Below are positions 8,471-17,412 of a stretch of DNA of 64,000 nt, piece by piece (position 1 is the stretch's first letter; each line of letters opens with the position of its first letter). The position numbers were made by a program, and so were the translations under genes. Origin of the DNA: Streptococcus australis (lineage in GTDB: Bacteria > Bacillota > Bacilli > Lactobacillales > Streptococcaceae); assembly GCF_015553625.1 (NCBI RefSeq), contig NZ_JADNGY010000002.1, positions 1 through 64,000 on the forward strand. The letters run 5' to 3'. Below the pieces are notes generated by a model. It worked only from the letters and a program-made list of their open reading frames with translations, ran no database searches and had not been told where the DNA came from.

Positions 8471-9817
8471 TTAAGAAACTTGGTATTTCTTCTGAATTTG
8501 CCAGAGACGCAGCTGGTAACAAATACCACTAACGACAATGCTAGAAATTAAGCCAATCCAGTAAGCATACGGACCTAGGTTGGTGACATGGTCTAAAAAG
8601 ATCCCCAATGGAATAGAGACACACCAGTAGCTAAAAACTCCGAGCAAGAAGGGAACGGTAGTATCCTTGTAACCGCGTAGAATCCCTTGAATCGGTGCTG
8701 CGACCGTATCCGCTATTTGAAAAAGGAGGCTATAGGTCATGAAAATAGCTGTCTGGTGGATAAATTCCGGATCATTGCCATAGAACCCTGCTACTTGATA
8801 GCGATAAAAATAGAGGAAGGTAAGGGTAAAGAAGGCAAACCCAAAGGCTGTCCATCGTCCAATCCGGCAATATTGACGAACAACATCGGGACGACCAGCC
8901 CCAATCTCGTAGGACACAATAATAGCCATGGTATTGGAGATGCTAGCTGGAAAAGCGTACATGAGAGTTGAAAAATTCATGGCCGACTGGTGACTGGCAA
9001 TGGTCATAGATGGGAATTTAGCCATGAGCAAGCCCACTACAGAAAAGATGATGACTTCTGCAAACACAATCCCACCAATCGGTAAGCCCAAGCGAATCGT
9101 CTCTTTCATCTCTTTGAGATTGATAGGTTGAACCTTCCATAGTTGGTAGATGGCTACTTTCGGATGTTTGAAAAGGATCAAAAAGGCAATGATGAGGAGG
9201 ACCCAGTAGGCCAAAGATGTTCCTAGTCCCGCTCCTGCTCCTCCTAGCTCAGGAAGACCAAAAGCTCCATAAATCAACATGTAGTTAAAACTAGCATTTA
9301 AAGGTAATAAGAGCAACATAAGGTACATGGACAAACGAGTAAGTCCCAATGTATCCAGCAAGGAACGGACCACACTAAAGAGTAAGAGAGGCAAAATTCC
9401 TAGAGAGAGAAAGGTTAAGTAATGGGTTGCAATCCCCTCTACGACACTTTCTAAACCAATTTTACTTAAGACTATCGGAGCAATCAGCAAGACAAAAGCG
9501 ATCAAGAGGACAGCCATCATGAAAGAGAGATAAATGAATTGATAAAAATCAGAAGCGATTCTTTTTTTATTCCCCTGCCCTAAGTGATGACCAATAATGG
9601 GCGTTAAAGCAGATACAATCCCGGTTAAAAAGGTAAAGAAGGGATTCCAAAGACTGGTGGCGGTTGACACGCCAGCTAAATCCAAGGTATTGTATTGTCC
9701 TGTCATGGCTGTATCGACAAAACTAGCAGAATAGTTGGCTAGTTGATAGACCAGGAGAGGGATAAATAGACTGATAAACAAACGCAAGCGCTCTTTAAAA
9801 TGATGGGTTAGATACAC
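8471..9817 (-). CDS. MATE family multidrug/cation efflux transporter
   Basis: A 448-residue polytopic membrane protein with about 12 hydrophobic segments and the two-fold MatE repeat. The N-terminal half has FVDTAMTGQYNTLDLAGVS, typical of the NorM/DinF group, and there is a symmetry-related stretch around GLPIGGIVFAEVIIF. The family exports organic cations or drugs in exchange for Na+ or H+; the substrate is not predictable here. It appears monocistronic, with a TTGACA-17-TAGAGT promoter whose -35 overlaps the T-run of the pbuX terminator. Confidence 0.92.
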   Translation of the reverse strand: MYLTHHFKERLRLFISLFIPLLVYQLANYSASFVDTAMTGQYNTLDLAGVSTATSLWNPFFTFLTGIVSALTPIIGHHLGQGNKKRIASDFYQFIYLSFMMAVLLIAFVLLIAPIVLSKIGLESVVEGIATHYLTFLSLGILPLLLFSVVRSLLDTLGLTRLSMYLMLLLLPLNASFNYMLIYGAFGLPELGGAGAGLGTSLAYWVLLIIAFLILFKHPKVAIYQLWKVQPINLKEMKETIRLGLPIGGIVFAEVIIFSVVGLLMAKFPSMTIASHQSAMNFSTLMYAFPASISNTMAIIVSYEIGAGRPDVVRQYCRIGRWTAFGFAFFTLTFLYFYRYQVAGFYGNDPEFIHQTAIFMTYSLLFQIADTVAAPIQGILRGYKDTTVPFLLGVFSYWCVSIPLGIFLDHVTNLGPYAYWIGLISSIVVSGICYQLRLWQIQKKYQVS

Positions 9818-9859
9818 GGATGATACTCTCTTCTTGTCAATTTGAAATTTTCTCTTACC

Positions 9860-9888
9860 ACTCTACTATATGTCACCTTAAATGTCAA
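9860..9888 (-). promoter_or_regulatory. MATE gene promoter
   Basis: TTGACA (9883-9888) and TAGAGT (9860-9865) on the minus strand, 17 bp apart. The -35 merges with the end of the pbuX terminator. Confidence 0.55.
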
Positions 9889-9929
9889 AAAAATAAAGAA
9901 CTGAAGATCAAACTGATCCTCAGTTCTTT
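9887..9929 (-). terminator. Terminator of xpt-pbuX
   Basis: AAAGAACTGA pairs with TCAGTTCTTT with further inner pairing (GATCA/TGATC) and a T-rich tail on the minus strand, directly after the pbuX stop. Confidence 0.85.
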
Positions 9930-9933
9930 AAGA

Positions 9934-11196
9934 TTACTTTTTGTTGCGGTTCAAGATGGCGTTCAGAATGATTGCCAAGACGCTGGCAACGACAATTCCA
10001 TTTGCAAAGAACATTTTAAATGCACTTGGAAGGCCGTTAAAGAGAGTACTATTGTTCAAACCGACTCCTGCTGCTATCGATACAGCCGCGATGAGGAAGT
10101 TGTGCTCATTGTGTTCGAAATCGACACGAGCCAGAATCTGCATCCCCTGAATAGATACAAAACCAAACATAACCAGCATGGCTCCACCAAGTACTGGACT
10201 TGGAATGATTTGTGCCAAAGCTCCAAACTTAGGAAGGAGACCAAGGAGAACGAGGAAACCAGCTGCATAGTAGATTGGAAGACGGGTCTTGATACCAGAC
10301 AATTTCACCAAGCCTACGTTTTGTGAGAATCCAGTGTAAGGGAAGGTATTGAAGATACCACCGAGAAGTACGGCCAACCCTTCAGCGCGGTAGCCATTAC
10401 GGAGGCGCGTGCTATCAATTGGATCTTTTGTAATATCCGAAAGTGCAAGATAAACACCAGTCGATTCCACCATTGAAACAGTTGCGATGATACACATCAT
10501 AACGATTGAGGTGATTTCAAACTTAGGAGCTCCAAAGAAGAACGGTGTTGGAACATGAAGAATAGGGGCCTGATCCACGGGCGTGAAGTCCACCAAGCCC
10601 ATAGAAGCTGCAATAGCTGTCCCAACGATCAACCCAATCAAAATAGAGATGGATTTGATAAAGCCTGTCGTATAGATATTAACCACGAGAATGATGAGAA
10701 TGGTAATCACGGCCAAAAACAAACTTTGAACCGTTGGTTCTGCTGCATTGTTTCCCATGTTCCCAATTGCAACTGGAATCAAGGTCAAACCGATTGTGGT
10801 AATGACAGATCCTGTCACAATAGATGGGAAGAGGTTGGCGATTTTAGAGAAGAATCCTGAGACCAGAACGACGTAAATCCCTGAAACAATCAAGGCACCA
10901 AACATAGCCCCACTACCATGGCTAGCCCCAATCATGCTAAGAGGTGCCACAGACTGGAAGGCCACCCCGAGGACGACCGGAAGACCAATCCCGAAATGTT
11001 TGTTTAACTGCAATTGCAGGAAGGTGGCTACCCCACACATAAAGATATCTGTAGAGATGAGATAGGTTAGTTGCTGGGCATTATATCCCAAAGCGCCCGC
11101 AATCATAATCGGTACTAGAATAGAGCCCGAATACATGGCTAATAGGTGCTGCAAGCCTAGAATGGCTGCCTGTGAATGGTTTTCTTGTTTTTGCAT
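9934..11196 (-). CDS. pbuX: Xanthine permease (NCS2 family)
   Basis: A 420-residue membrane protein with 12-14 helices that imports xanthine with protons for purine salvage. NCS2 signatures include MVESTGVYLALSDI in the substrate region and FSQNVGLVKLSGI. It overlaps the end of xpt by one base, so import and the first salvage reaction are cotranslated. Expression should follow the guanine-type riboswitch in front of xpt. Length and sequence fit PbuX rather than uracil permeases. Confidence 0.95.
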   Translation of the reverse strand: MQKQENHSQAAILGLQHLLAMYSGSILVPIMIAGALGYNAQQLTYLISTDIFMCGVATFLQLQLNKHFGIGLPVVLGVAFQSVAPLSMIGASHGSGAMFGALIVSGIYVVLVSGFFSKIANLFPSIVTGSVITTIGLTLIPVAIGNMGNNAAEPTVQSLFLAVITILIILVVNIYTTGFIKSISILIGLIVGTAIAASMGLVDFTPVDQAPILHVPTPFFFGAPKFEITSIVMMCIIATVSMVESTGVYLALSDITKDPIDSTRLRNGYRAEGLAVLLGGIFNTFPYTGFSQNVGLVKLSGIKTRLPIYYAAGFLVLLGLLPKFGALAQIIPSPVLGGAMLVMFGFVSIQGMQILARVDFEHNEHNFLIAAVSIAAGVGLNNSTLFNGLPSAFKMFFANGIVVASVLAIILNAILNRNKK

Positions 11197-11777
11197 TAGA
11201 TGTCTGCCTCCTTAAATACAACCTGACCATTTTCAAAACGGTCCAAACGAGCAAGTGAAACAACTGGGTAGCCGAGTTCTTCTAGTAGTCCACGGCCATC
11301 CTGGAAAGATTTCTCGATGACGATACCGACGGCTTCTACACTGGCACCAGCTTGTTCGATGATCTGGATCAAGCCCTTAGCTGCTTGGCCATTTGCTAGA
11401 AAGTCATCGATGATCAAGACGCGATCATCTGGTGTTAAAAACTTGCTAGCAATGGAAACCGTACTGGTCACTTGCTTGGTAAAGGAATAGACTTCTGCTG
11501 TCAAAATCCCTTCATTCATGGTAATATTCTTGGCTTTTTTAGCAAAGATCATGGGAAGTTCCAAAGCTTCTGCCACATAGAGGGCAGGAGCAATTCCGGA
11601 AGCTTCAATGGTCACAACCTTGGTCAGACCAGCATCTTTAAACCGGTCCGCAAAAGCCTTCCCAATTTCTTTCATCAACTGGTAATCCACTTGGTGGGTC
11701 AAGAAGGAATCAACCTTGAGGATATTCTCTCCCAAGACATATCCGTCTTTCAATATACGTTCTTCTAATAATTTCAT
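11196..11777 (-). CDS. xpt: Xanthine phosphoribosyltransferase
   Basis: It converts xanthine and PRPP to XMP. The 193-residue protein has the 13-residue PRPP loop as [16 protein letters not shown] and the N-terminal [12 protein letters not shown] typical of Xpt. A good ribosome site (AGGAGAAAA) precedes the ATG. The gene lies immediately behind a purine riboswitch with its own terminator (11803-11933) and overlaps pbuX. Together with guaC just upstream, it forms a guanine/xanthine salvage locus. Confidence 0.97.
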   Translation of the reverse strand: MKLLEERILKDGYVLGENILKVDSFLTHQVDYQLMKEIGKAFADRFKDAGLTKVVTIEASGIAPALYVAEALELPMIFAKKAKNITMNEGILTAEVYSFTKQVTSTVSIASKFLTPDDRVLIIDDFLANGQAAKGLIQIIEQAGASVEAVGIVIEKSFQDGRGLLEELGYPVVSLARLDRFENGQVVFKEADI

Positions 11778-11802
11778 GTTTTCTCCTAAACAGTATGGAA
11801 CA

Positions 11803-11933
11803 AAAAATAGAGACTTACCAAGTAAGCCTCTAAAGAATCCAAGTATCCCTGGATCAATCTAAGACTTACTTATTGTTAGGTGTTCCGGCACCTTGTAGAG
11901 ACCTTGCGCCAATCCGCAAGATAAATAAGTAAT
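11803..11933 (-). promoter_or_regulatory. Purine (guanine-type) riboswitch with terminator, xpt leader
   Basis: Minus strand. P1 is ACTTATT with AATAAGT. P2 is CTTGCG/CGCAAG with loop GATTGG. J2/3 contains the conserved TCTCTAC. P3 is AGGTG/CACCT with loop CCGGAA, and J3/1 ends in the C expected for guanine specificity. The base pairs next to J3/1 (AAT instead of TAT) differ from the usual consensus. Downstream, AGAGGCTTAC and GTAAGTCTCT form a terminator with a T-run (11803-11832). AAGTAAG at the 3' side of P1 can pair with CTTACTT in the terminator stem as the antiterminator, so ligand binding should switch xpt-pbuX off. Confidence 0.8.
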
Positions 11934-11940
11934 TGTAGTT

Positions 11941-12969
11941 TTAATGAGAGTCACCATTCCAGATAGAATTCTTTACGATGACATAATCGACATGCTTGAG
12001 ATCAGCAACCTTGCGACCTCCAGCATAGGAAATAGAACTTTGCAAGTCTTGCTCCATCTCTGTCAAGGTATCTTGCAGATGACCTTTGGCTGGTAGGAGG
12101 ATTTTCTTACCTTCAACATTTTTATAGGCCCCTTTTTGGTACTCGGAAGCAGATCCATAATACTCTTTAAAGGATTCCCCGTCGACTTCAACGGTTTTAC
12201 CTGGGCTTTCAATGTGTCCTGCAAAAAGCGAGCCAATCATGACCATGCTAGCACCAAAGCGAATGGATTTAGCAATATCTCCGTGCGTCCGAATCCCCCC
12301 GTCCGCAATAATCGGCTTGCGAGCTGCTTTTGAACACCAACGAAGGGCTGCTAACTGCCAACCGCCAGTACCAAAGCCAGTCTTCACTTTGGTGATGCAG
12401 ACCTTACCAGGACCGATCCCGACCTTGGTAGCATCCGCTCCAGCATTTTCCAACTCACGAACGGCCTCTGGTGTTCCGACATTTCCTGCGATGACAAAGG
12501 TATCTGGCAACTCCTTCTTGATATGCTGGATCATTTGGATCACACTATCTGAGTGACCGTGAGCGATATCGATGGTGATGTATTCAGGCGCATCGTCCTT
12601 GAGTTGAGTCACAAAGTCGTACTCATAGTCTTTTACTCCAACTGAGATAGAAGCAATTAAACCTTGATCGTGCATGCGTTTGATAAAAGGGATTCGACCA
12701 GCTTCGTCAAAGCGGTGCATAATGTAAAAATATCCCCCTTTAGCCAGTTGCTCGGCCACATCCTCATCGAGGATAGTCTGCATGTTGGCAGGTACGACTG
12801 GCAACTTGAAAGTGTGATTACCAAACTGAACTGACGTGTCAGCTTCTGCACGACTTTTGATAATGCACTTGTTAGGGATTAATTGAATATCTTCGTAATC
12901 AAAGATTGGAAATTCGTTTAACATACGGATTGAAATCTCGTTTCTAAATTTTAAATCGTGATGGTTCAT
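11941..12969 (-). CDS. guaC: GMP reductase
   Basis: It reduces GMP to IMP with NADPH, returning guanine nucleotides to the common pool. The IMPDH/GMPR barrel is clear. The catalytic cysteine is in [10 protein letters not shown], with the phosphate-binding [13 protein letters not shown] and the [18 protein letters not shown] segments. An ATG exists at 12993 but falls at the predicted transcription start. The ATG at 12969 has a GGAAGG site 7 nt upstream and is my choice (342 aa). A third possible start (MLNEFPIF, 12924) matches the usual family N-terminus but has no ribosome site. The stop lies 7 bp from the riboswitch aptamer of xpt. Confidence 0.93.
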   Translation of the reverse strand: MNHHDLKFRNEISIRMLNEFPIFDYEDIQLIPNKCIIKSRAEADTSVQFGNHTFKLPVVPANMQTILDEDVAEQLAKGGYFYIMHRFDEAGRIPFIKRMHDQGLIASISVGVKDYEYDFVTQLKDDAPEYITIDIAHGHSDSVIQMIQHIKKELPDTFVIAGNVGTPEAVRELENAGADATKVGIGPGKVCITKVKTGFGTGGWQLAALRWCSKAARKPIIADGGIRTHGDIAKSIRFGASMVMIGSLFAGHIESPGKTVEVDGESFKEYYGSASEYQKGAYKNVEGKKILLPAKGHLQDTLTEMEQDLQSSISYAGGRKVADLKHVDYVIVKNSIWNGDSH

Positions 12970-12998
12970 CACTACGCCTTCCGACGTTTCCATTCAAG

Positions 12999-13027
12999 AT
13001 TATAACAAAGATACGGAGTCGATTCAA
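12999..13027 (-). promoter_or_regulatory. guaC promoter
   Basis: TTGAAT (13022-13027), 17 bp, TATAAT (12999-13004) on the minus strand. The predicted start near 12992 rules out the most upstream ATG of guaC. Confidence 0.8.
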
Positions 13028-13103
13028 TTAGAATGCTGATTATCTAAATAATGTTCGGAAATTACTAGACGATTGTTTAGAGGAGTTTCTATATATGAGT
13101 TAT

Positions 13104-13826
13104 TTATGAACAAACGCCAATCCAATTGATGATTTCTTTACTGACAAGATTAGGGACTGCTGTATAAAAATCGTGACCGAGATCCTTTAAGAGTACCTTC
13201 TTGATAGAGGGATCTAATGTCTCAATGGCTTGAGCTCTCCAAGTGGGTTCTTCTTCGTAGTTAGGAGCGATGAATAAAACGTCAGTATCTGAGAGTGGAG
13301 CTTGAATAGATCGAAGGTCCCGTCTGAGTTTCAGTAAGGGAAGAACAGCTTGTGGATCTAGATCCAGTTCATAATGATAGAGGTCAGAATTCCAACGATA
13401 ACTGGCTTGGATGGCTTTTATAGTCGCTGGCAAAGGATTGTCCGTATCTCCAAGTTCACTTGCAACAGCTTCCTCTAGAGATGAAAATACCTGGTGCTTC
13501 AGATAGGCGACTGTCTCTTCAAGTTCCTGCTCTAGTGGTAAGATCTGGTCCATGTCAAGATAGCCACCGTCAAGGAGAACCAGGTGGGTCATTTGTGGTA
13601 TTTTCGATGCTAGGTAGCGAGCCAAATCTCCACCTAGTGAATGGGCTATGATACAAGTATTTTCATTAGTATCCGCATGGGCTTCAAACCAATCTTCTAT
13701 ATCTTTAGGAGATTCCAGGTTCACCTTATAGGGGTCTAGATACGTGATGGGAAATGGAAAACAGTGAGCAAATTCGGTCATATGATTCTCGTTACTTCCA
13801 AGTCCTCCGATAAAGTAAAACCTCAT
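13104..13826 (-). CDS. Alpha/beta hydrolase
   Basis: A 240-residue cytoplasmic protein with an alpha/beta hydrolase layout: an N-terminal FYFIGGLGSNENH oxyanion loop, nucleophile elbow AHSLGGDLA (Ser near residue 64) and a late GHDFYTAVP that supplies the catalytic His. The acid is probably in the FIAPNYEEEP region. The substrate is unknown; the sequence resembles serine esterases acting on small molecules. Its start overlaps the end of the acetyltransferase gene by 4 nt, so the two form an operon. Confidence 0.82.
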   Translation of the reverse strand: MRFYFIGGLGSNENHMTEFAHCFPFPITYLDPYKVNLESPKDIEDWFEAHADTNENTCIIAHSLGGDLARYLASKIPQMTHLVLLDGGYLDMDQILPLEQELEETVAYLKHQVFSSLEEAVASELGDTDNPLPATIKAIQASYRWNSDLYHYELDLDPQAVLPLLKLRRDLRSIQAPLSDTDVLFIAPNYEEEPTWRAQAIETLDPSIKKVLLKDLGHDFYTAVPNLVSKEIINWIGVCS

Positions 13827-14389
13827 CCTTTCACCTCTATTTCCTTGATGATTCTGGCCGGATTACCTGCTAAGACTACATTATCCCCAAAGGATTTTGT
13901 CACCACAGCTCCTGCTCCGACGACGACATTATCGCCTAGGGTAACACCTGGAAGAATGATGGCTCCTCCACCTGACCAAAAGTTATCTCCAATCGTTATT
14001 GGAGCACCATATTCTTTTCCTGCATTTCGTTCGTGTGGATCCAGGGGATGAAGAGGCGTGAGAAATTGGCAATTGGGACCGATCATGGCGTTCTTCCCAA
14101 TCCTAATCGGGCAGACATCTAGCATGGTTAGGTTCCAGTTGGCATAAAAGTTCTCTCCCAAGTGGATATTCACCCCATAATCACAAGCCAAAAAAGGGTG
14201 TAGGGAAAGATTTTCCCCAGTGGACCCGAACCAACTTTTTATGATTTGGCTTCGTTTCACGCCATCTGCTTCTTGGTTAAAGGCAAATTGCTTGGTCCGA
14301 GCTTCTTGCGCCAACCTCCTCAATTCTGGATCCATGGGACTGTAGAACTCACCAGCAATCATCTTTTCATATTCAGTTTTCATCATCAT
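13823..14389 (-). CDS. Sugar O-acetyltransferase (maltose acetyltransferase type)
   Basis: A 188-residue left-handed beta-helix acetyltransferase of the Maa/LacA/NodL group. It has an N-terminal Maa domain (EYEKMIAGEFYSPMDPELR), hexapeptide repeats through the centre, the catalytic His in FLTPLHPLDPHER and the C-terminal GNPARIIKEI cap. It transfers acetyl groups from acetyl-CoA to sugars or related acceptors; the true acceptor is not known. Three consecutive ATGs give a start uncertainty of two codons. It is coupled to the hydrolase gene downstream. Confidence 0.9.
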   Translation of the reverse strand: MMMKTEYEKMIAGEFYSPMDPELRRLAQEARTKQFAFNQEADGVKRSQIIKSWFGSTGENLSLHPFLACDYGVNIHLGENFYANWNLTMLDVCPIRIGKNAMIGPNCQFLTPLHPLDPHERNAGKEYGAPITIGDNFWSGGGAIILPGVTLGDNVVVGAGAVVTKSFGDNVVLAGNPARIIKEIEVKG

Positions 14390-14404
14390 CTCCCATTTAA
14401 TAGT

Positions 14405-14427
14405 AAAAAACCACTCATAGTGAGTGG
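14405..14427 (-). terminator. Terminator of the 41-aa microprotein gene
   Basis: Minus strand: CCACTCA pairs with TGAGTGG across CTA, followed by six T's. It lies 14 bp after the microprotein stop. Confidence 0.85.
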
Positions 14428-14440
14428 GCTTGTTTCTCTC

Positions 14441-14566
14441 TTAATGGTACATCAGGAAACCATCGAAGAGCTCAAATATTTTTCCTATCGCTCGGAAAAC
14501 AAGAGCCGCAACAAGGGCAACCAGCAAGAAGTAAGCTACAGCAAAAATCACACTAATGATCATCAT
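14441..14566 (-). CDS. 41-residue hydrophobic microprotein
   Basis: The product begins MMIISVIFAVAYFLLVALVA and ends FELFDGFLMYH. A single transmembrane helix (about 3-24) is followed by a short amphipathic tail with one arginine and one lysine (FRAIGKIF). A near-perfect ribosome site (AAGGAG, 6 nt spacing), a consensus promoter (14603-14631) and a terminator (14405-14427) make this a genuine single-gene transcript despite its size. I do not recognise the family. Possibilities include a regulator of a membrane complex or a toxin-like peptide; nothing in the sequence decides. Confidence 0.75.
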   Translation of the reverse strand: MMIISVIFAVAYFLLVALVAALVFRAIGKIFELFDGFLMYH

Positions 14567-14602
14567 GACACACTCCTTTTTAATGTACTTTTTCCACCCT
14601 CT

Positions 14603-14631
14603 ATTATACTCCTGGCCTATTTTAGATTCAA
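14603..14631 (-). promoter_or_regulatory. Promoter of the 41-aa microprotein
   Basis: TTGAAT (14626-14631), 17 bp, TATAAT (14603-14608) on the minus strand, about 37 bp upstream of the start codon. Confidence 0.8.
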
Positions 14632-14697
14632 GGAAAACGCTATCAAAATTTGATTTGTTTTCAATTTGTAATTTACAAAAATTTTCAGACTGTTCAA

Positions 14698-14757
14698 AAA
14701 TAACAAAAAGCAGGATTCTTACTCAGATATCGTTTTAAGTCTATCCTCCTGCTTTTG
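14698..14757 (-). terminator. Probable terminator of the efe-tat operon
   Basis: Minus strand AAAAGCAGGA pairs with TCCTGCTTTT over a loop of roughly 30 nt, followed by T-rich sequence. The long loop makes it weaker than the other terminators here. Confidence 0.5.
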
Positions 14758-14820
14758 ATATGATGGAAAATGAAAGAAGACAAGATCGTTCTGTCAGAAA
14801 ATATCATGAAAAGAAAGCGA

Positions 14821-15018
14821 TTATTTTTCGAGTTTATCAGTCTTTTCTTTCTCCTCTTCTTTTTCAGTGGCACCATTGTTGACGGCTGACTTGAATTCAG
14901 AGAACATTTTTCCAAGTGAGTGACCCAACTCAGGCAAACGCTTTGGTCCAAAGATTAAGAGGGCTCCCAGGATAATAATAATCAGACCTGGTGCTCCGAT
15001 ATCACGTAAAATTCCCAT
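14821..15018 (-). CDS. tatA: Twin-arginine translocase subunit TatA
   Basis: A 65-residue TatA/B family pore subunit with an N-terminal membrane helix (about 9-25), the conserved FGPKRLPELG hinge, an amphipathic helix (GKMFSEFKSAV) and an acidic/lysine tail. It oligomerises with TatC to export folded, cofactor-loaded proteins. It starts 2 nt after tatC with a GGAGAT ribosome site. As the only Tat pore gene here, it forms a minimal TatAC system. Its location in the efe operon indicates that EfeB, which has a twin-arginine signal, is the main passenger. Confidence 0.95.
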   Translation of the reverse strand: MGILRDIGAPGLIIIILGALLIFGPKRLPELGHSLGKMFSEFKSAVNNGATEKEEEKEKTDKLEK

Positions 15019-15020
15019 AT

Positions 15021-15740
15021 TTATCTCCTTTTTTGTATGCGGTTATAGATAATGCAACTGATGCCTAAACTCACTTCATAGAGTAAGATAAGAGGCACAG
15101 TCATTGCTAGATCACTGATAAAATCAGCAGGGGTCAGGATGACTGCTAGTACTAGCAATAGAAAGTAGGCTATTCGGCGATAGCGCCTTAACCAGTCTGG
15201 CGTTAAGATATGGATCGAGGTCAAAAAGGCTACAAGAACCGGCAATTCAAACAAGACACCCAGAGGAACAGTCGTATGAAAGACGAAGGTCAAGTAGTTC
15301 TGTGCCGTTAACTGAATGGTAAACTGACCTTGTCCCAACTTCAAGAGTACCTCTAAGATAGCTGGACTAACCAGATAATAGCCGAAGAATAAGCCTAGTA
15401 AGAAACAAATCAAACTAGCTGGCACATAGAGCAGAATAGCTCCTGCTTCTCCTTTTCTCAAGGCTGGCTTTACAAATTGCCAGACTTGAAAGAGAGTGAA
15501 GGGCAAGGTGATGGTAAAAGCCATTAAACCTGCCAAATGCAGGTAGATGCTTAAAATATCGTTAGGTCCAAGTACTAAGAGTTTTTCCCGAAAGCCAGCT
15601 GTCAAGTAGGCATAAAGCTGATCAGAAAACAATAGGGCTCCACAAAAGACAAGGAAAAAACAAAGGATGCAAGCGATGAAGCGCCGTCTAAACTCGCTTA
15701 AATGCTCTACAATCGTGAGCCTTCTATCTTCATTTTTCAT
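15021..15740 (-). CDS. tatC: Twin-arginine translocase subunit TatC
   Basis: A 239-residue integral protein with six predicted helices that forms the signal-peptide receptor of the Tat system. It shows the N-terminal VEHLSEFRRRF motif, the FTLFQVWQFVKPAL cytoplasmic loop and FELPVLVAFL, all conserved in TatC. It overlaps efeU by 11 nt and is followed by tatA 2 nt later, so it is translated with the iron uptake genes. Confidence 0.96.
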   Translation of the reverse strand: MKNEDRRLTIVEHLSEFRRRFIACILCFFLVFCGALLFSDQLYAYLTAGFREKLLVLGPNDILSIYLHLAGLMAFTITLPFTLFQVWQFVKPALRKGEAGAILLYVPASLICFLLGLFFGYYLVSPAILEVLLKLGQGQFTIQLTAQNYLTFVFHTTVPLGVLFELPVLVAFLTSIHILTPDWLRRYRRIAYFLLLVLAVILTPADFISDLAMTVPLILLYEVSLGISCIIYNRIQKRR

Positions 15741-17412
15741 GCTGCTTCACCGTCACAATCACAATTATAAAGATAAACAGCATCTGACAAGCTACCACTT
15801 CCCAGCTTGGGTAAATCCCTGCCCAATCAATGGTTGGGAAATTACTCAAGATATGGTTGGGAAGCATATTGGTTAATTGGAGCGCGTGTAGGCTCACCCC
15901 TAGCATCTTAAAGGCCAGGGCATAGATCATCCAAGTCAAGAGGAAGAAAATCTTATGTGGCTTGACCAGATGACTTGCCTTGGTCATGAGAATGGCAAGA
16001 ATGGCTAAAACTGCAAGAGCTAAGCCGATCCCTAGGAAGAAATCAAAGGAGCGAATACGAGATAAGATCCCTACATAGAAAAGGATGGTCTCGGCTCCCT
16101 CTCGGAAGACAGCTAAGAAACTGAGAGCAAACATCGAAATGAAACTTCCAGTTGCAGTCACAGCCTTCATCTGCGTCTCCATGAATTGGTTCCATTTTTG
16201 AACAGAGGACTTGCGATGCAGCCAAATCCCAATGACAATCATCATCCCTACTGCGATGATCCCCACTGCCCCTTCGATCACTTCACGGTTGGAAGCTGAA
16301 GTCACAGCTGGGAACAAATATTGAAGAGCAACTGCAATGGCGGCACTGGCAAGGATTCCCAGAAGAGCTCCTGCATAGACCCATTTCAGTCCTTTGGTCA
16401 ATTTAGCTGACTTGAGAACTGTCACTAAGGCCATGACAATCAATAGCGCTTCGACTCCTTCACGCAAGAGGATCAACATGGCGTCAACCGCCGAATAGGA
16501 GGCAGTGGTATCAATGGCAGACAGATCCCTAATCAGGGTTTCTAGCTGCTTTTGATACTTGCTTTCATTCCCCTTGACCATAATGACTGGACTTTGGCTT
16601 TCCACTCGGGTATAGAGAGAGGGATTGGTCGTGCTTACGTCCCCTTCGATCGTTGGCCAAATGGTAATGAACTCTTTCATCACTTGACTAGCTTGACTAG
16701 TGTCATTGGCTTGGAAGAGACTCAGAGCTTTCTTGAGGAGCTTGATTCCGTCCGAAAGCGTCAGATTGCTACTTGTCTCCTCTATCTTTTCCCCACTGAT
16801 AAATTGATCCAGCACATTCTTTAGGTCATTGTAAGAAGATTGGATGGAGTCAAAGTTTGTAGGCTCTGTTTCGATCGCACTTCTCAAGAAGGAGATAGCT
16901 GTTTCTACCTTTCCGTAATAAGCGGTACTATGATCTCTGACAACCGCTTCATTCCGGGTCCAGGTATTGTTTAAATCAGCGTAGGCCTTACGTGTTGTTT
17001 GGAGATCCTTTGCTGTGATCGCTTCTTGAAGCTTCTCAAAGTAAGGTTGTAAGCGAGTTTCAAGCTTCTCTTTTTCAGCATCCAGGTCGACTGGATTTTG
17101 CTCTTTTTCAAAGGCTAGCAAGGAAGCGGAAACTGTCACCAATTGTTTTTCTGTGATTTCGCCCTCCAAGTCCAGACTTTTCTGAACTTCCTTTCCTGCC
17201 TTAGAATCATGATTGTCTTTCTTCAGAAACTCTTCTTTTATCTCTGCTACTAGCGTGTGAGCCTTCTCTTGATCCTTGTCCCGAACTGCTGTCGTCGCGT
17301 CGGTAATTTTGATAAAAAGATCGCTATAAGATTCTGCTTGGACAGGCGATACGATGAAAAAGAGACAGGCTACAAAGACAACTAGAAGTTTATTCAAATA
17401 AGTCTTGACCAA
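15730..17412 (-). CDS. efeU: FTR1 family ferrous iron permease
   Basis: A 560-residue protein with a signal peptide (about 1-26), a long helical extracellular region (to about 300) and a C-terminal FTR1 permease of about seven helices. Two REGxE iron-coordinating motifs are present: LLREGVEALLI and VFREGAETILF. The N-terminal extension is typical of Gram-positive EfeU-like proteins and probably captures iron at the surface. It imports iron after oxidation by EfeB. The start overlaps the end of efeB by 23 nt. Confidence 0.94.
   Translation of the reverse strand: MVKTYLNKLLVVFVACLFFIVSPVQAESYSDLFIKITDATTAVRDKDQEKAHTLVAEIKEEFLKKDNHDSKAGKEVQKSLDLEGEITEKQLVTVSASLLAFEKEQNPVDLDAEKEKLETRLQPYFEKLQEAITAKDLQTTRKAYADLNNTWTRNEAVVRDHSTAYYGKVETAISFLRSAIETEPTNFDSIQSSYNDLKNVLDQFISGEKIEETSSNLTLSDGIKLLKKALSLFQANDTSQASQVMKEFITIWPTIEGDVSTTNPSLYTRVESQSPVIMVKGNESKYQKQLETLIRDLSAIDTTASYSAVDAMLILLREGVEALLIVMALVTVLKSAKLTKGLKWVYAGALLGILASAAIAVALQYLFPAVTSASNREVIEGAVGIIAVGMMIVIGIWLHRKSSVQKWNQFMETQMKAVTATGSFISMFALSFLAVFREGAETILFYVGILSRIRSFDFFLGIGLALAVLAILAILMTKASHLVKPHKIFFLLTWMIYALAFKMLGVSLHALQLTNMLPNHILSNFPTIDWAGIYPSWEVVACQMLFIFIIVIVTVKQHEK

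Noticed and set aside
9820..10326. 168-codon plus-strand frame opposite pbuX
   Set aside because: It lies antisense to a convincing permease gene and has no ribosome site or recognisable domain.
12970..12993. Most upstream in-frame ATG of guaC
   Set aside because: It coincides with the predicted transcription start and has no ribosome site; the ATG at 12969 does.
14694..14951. 85-codon minus-strand frame overlapping tatA
   Set aside because: It overlaps most of tatA in another frame and crosses the terminator.
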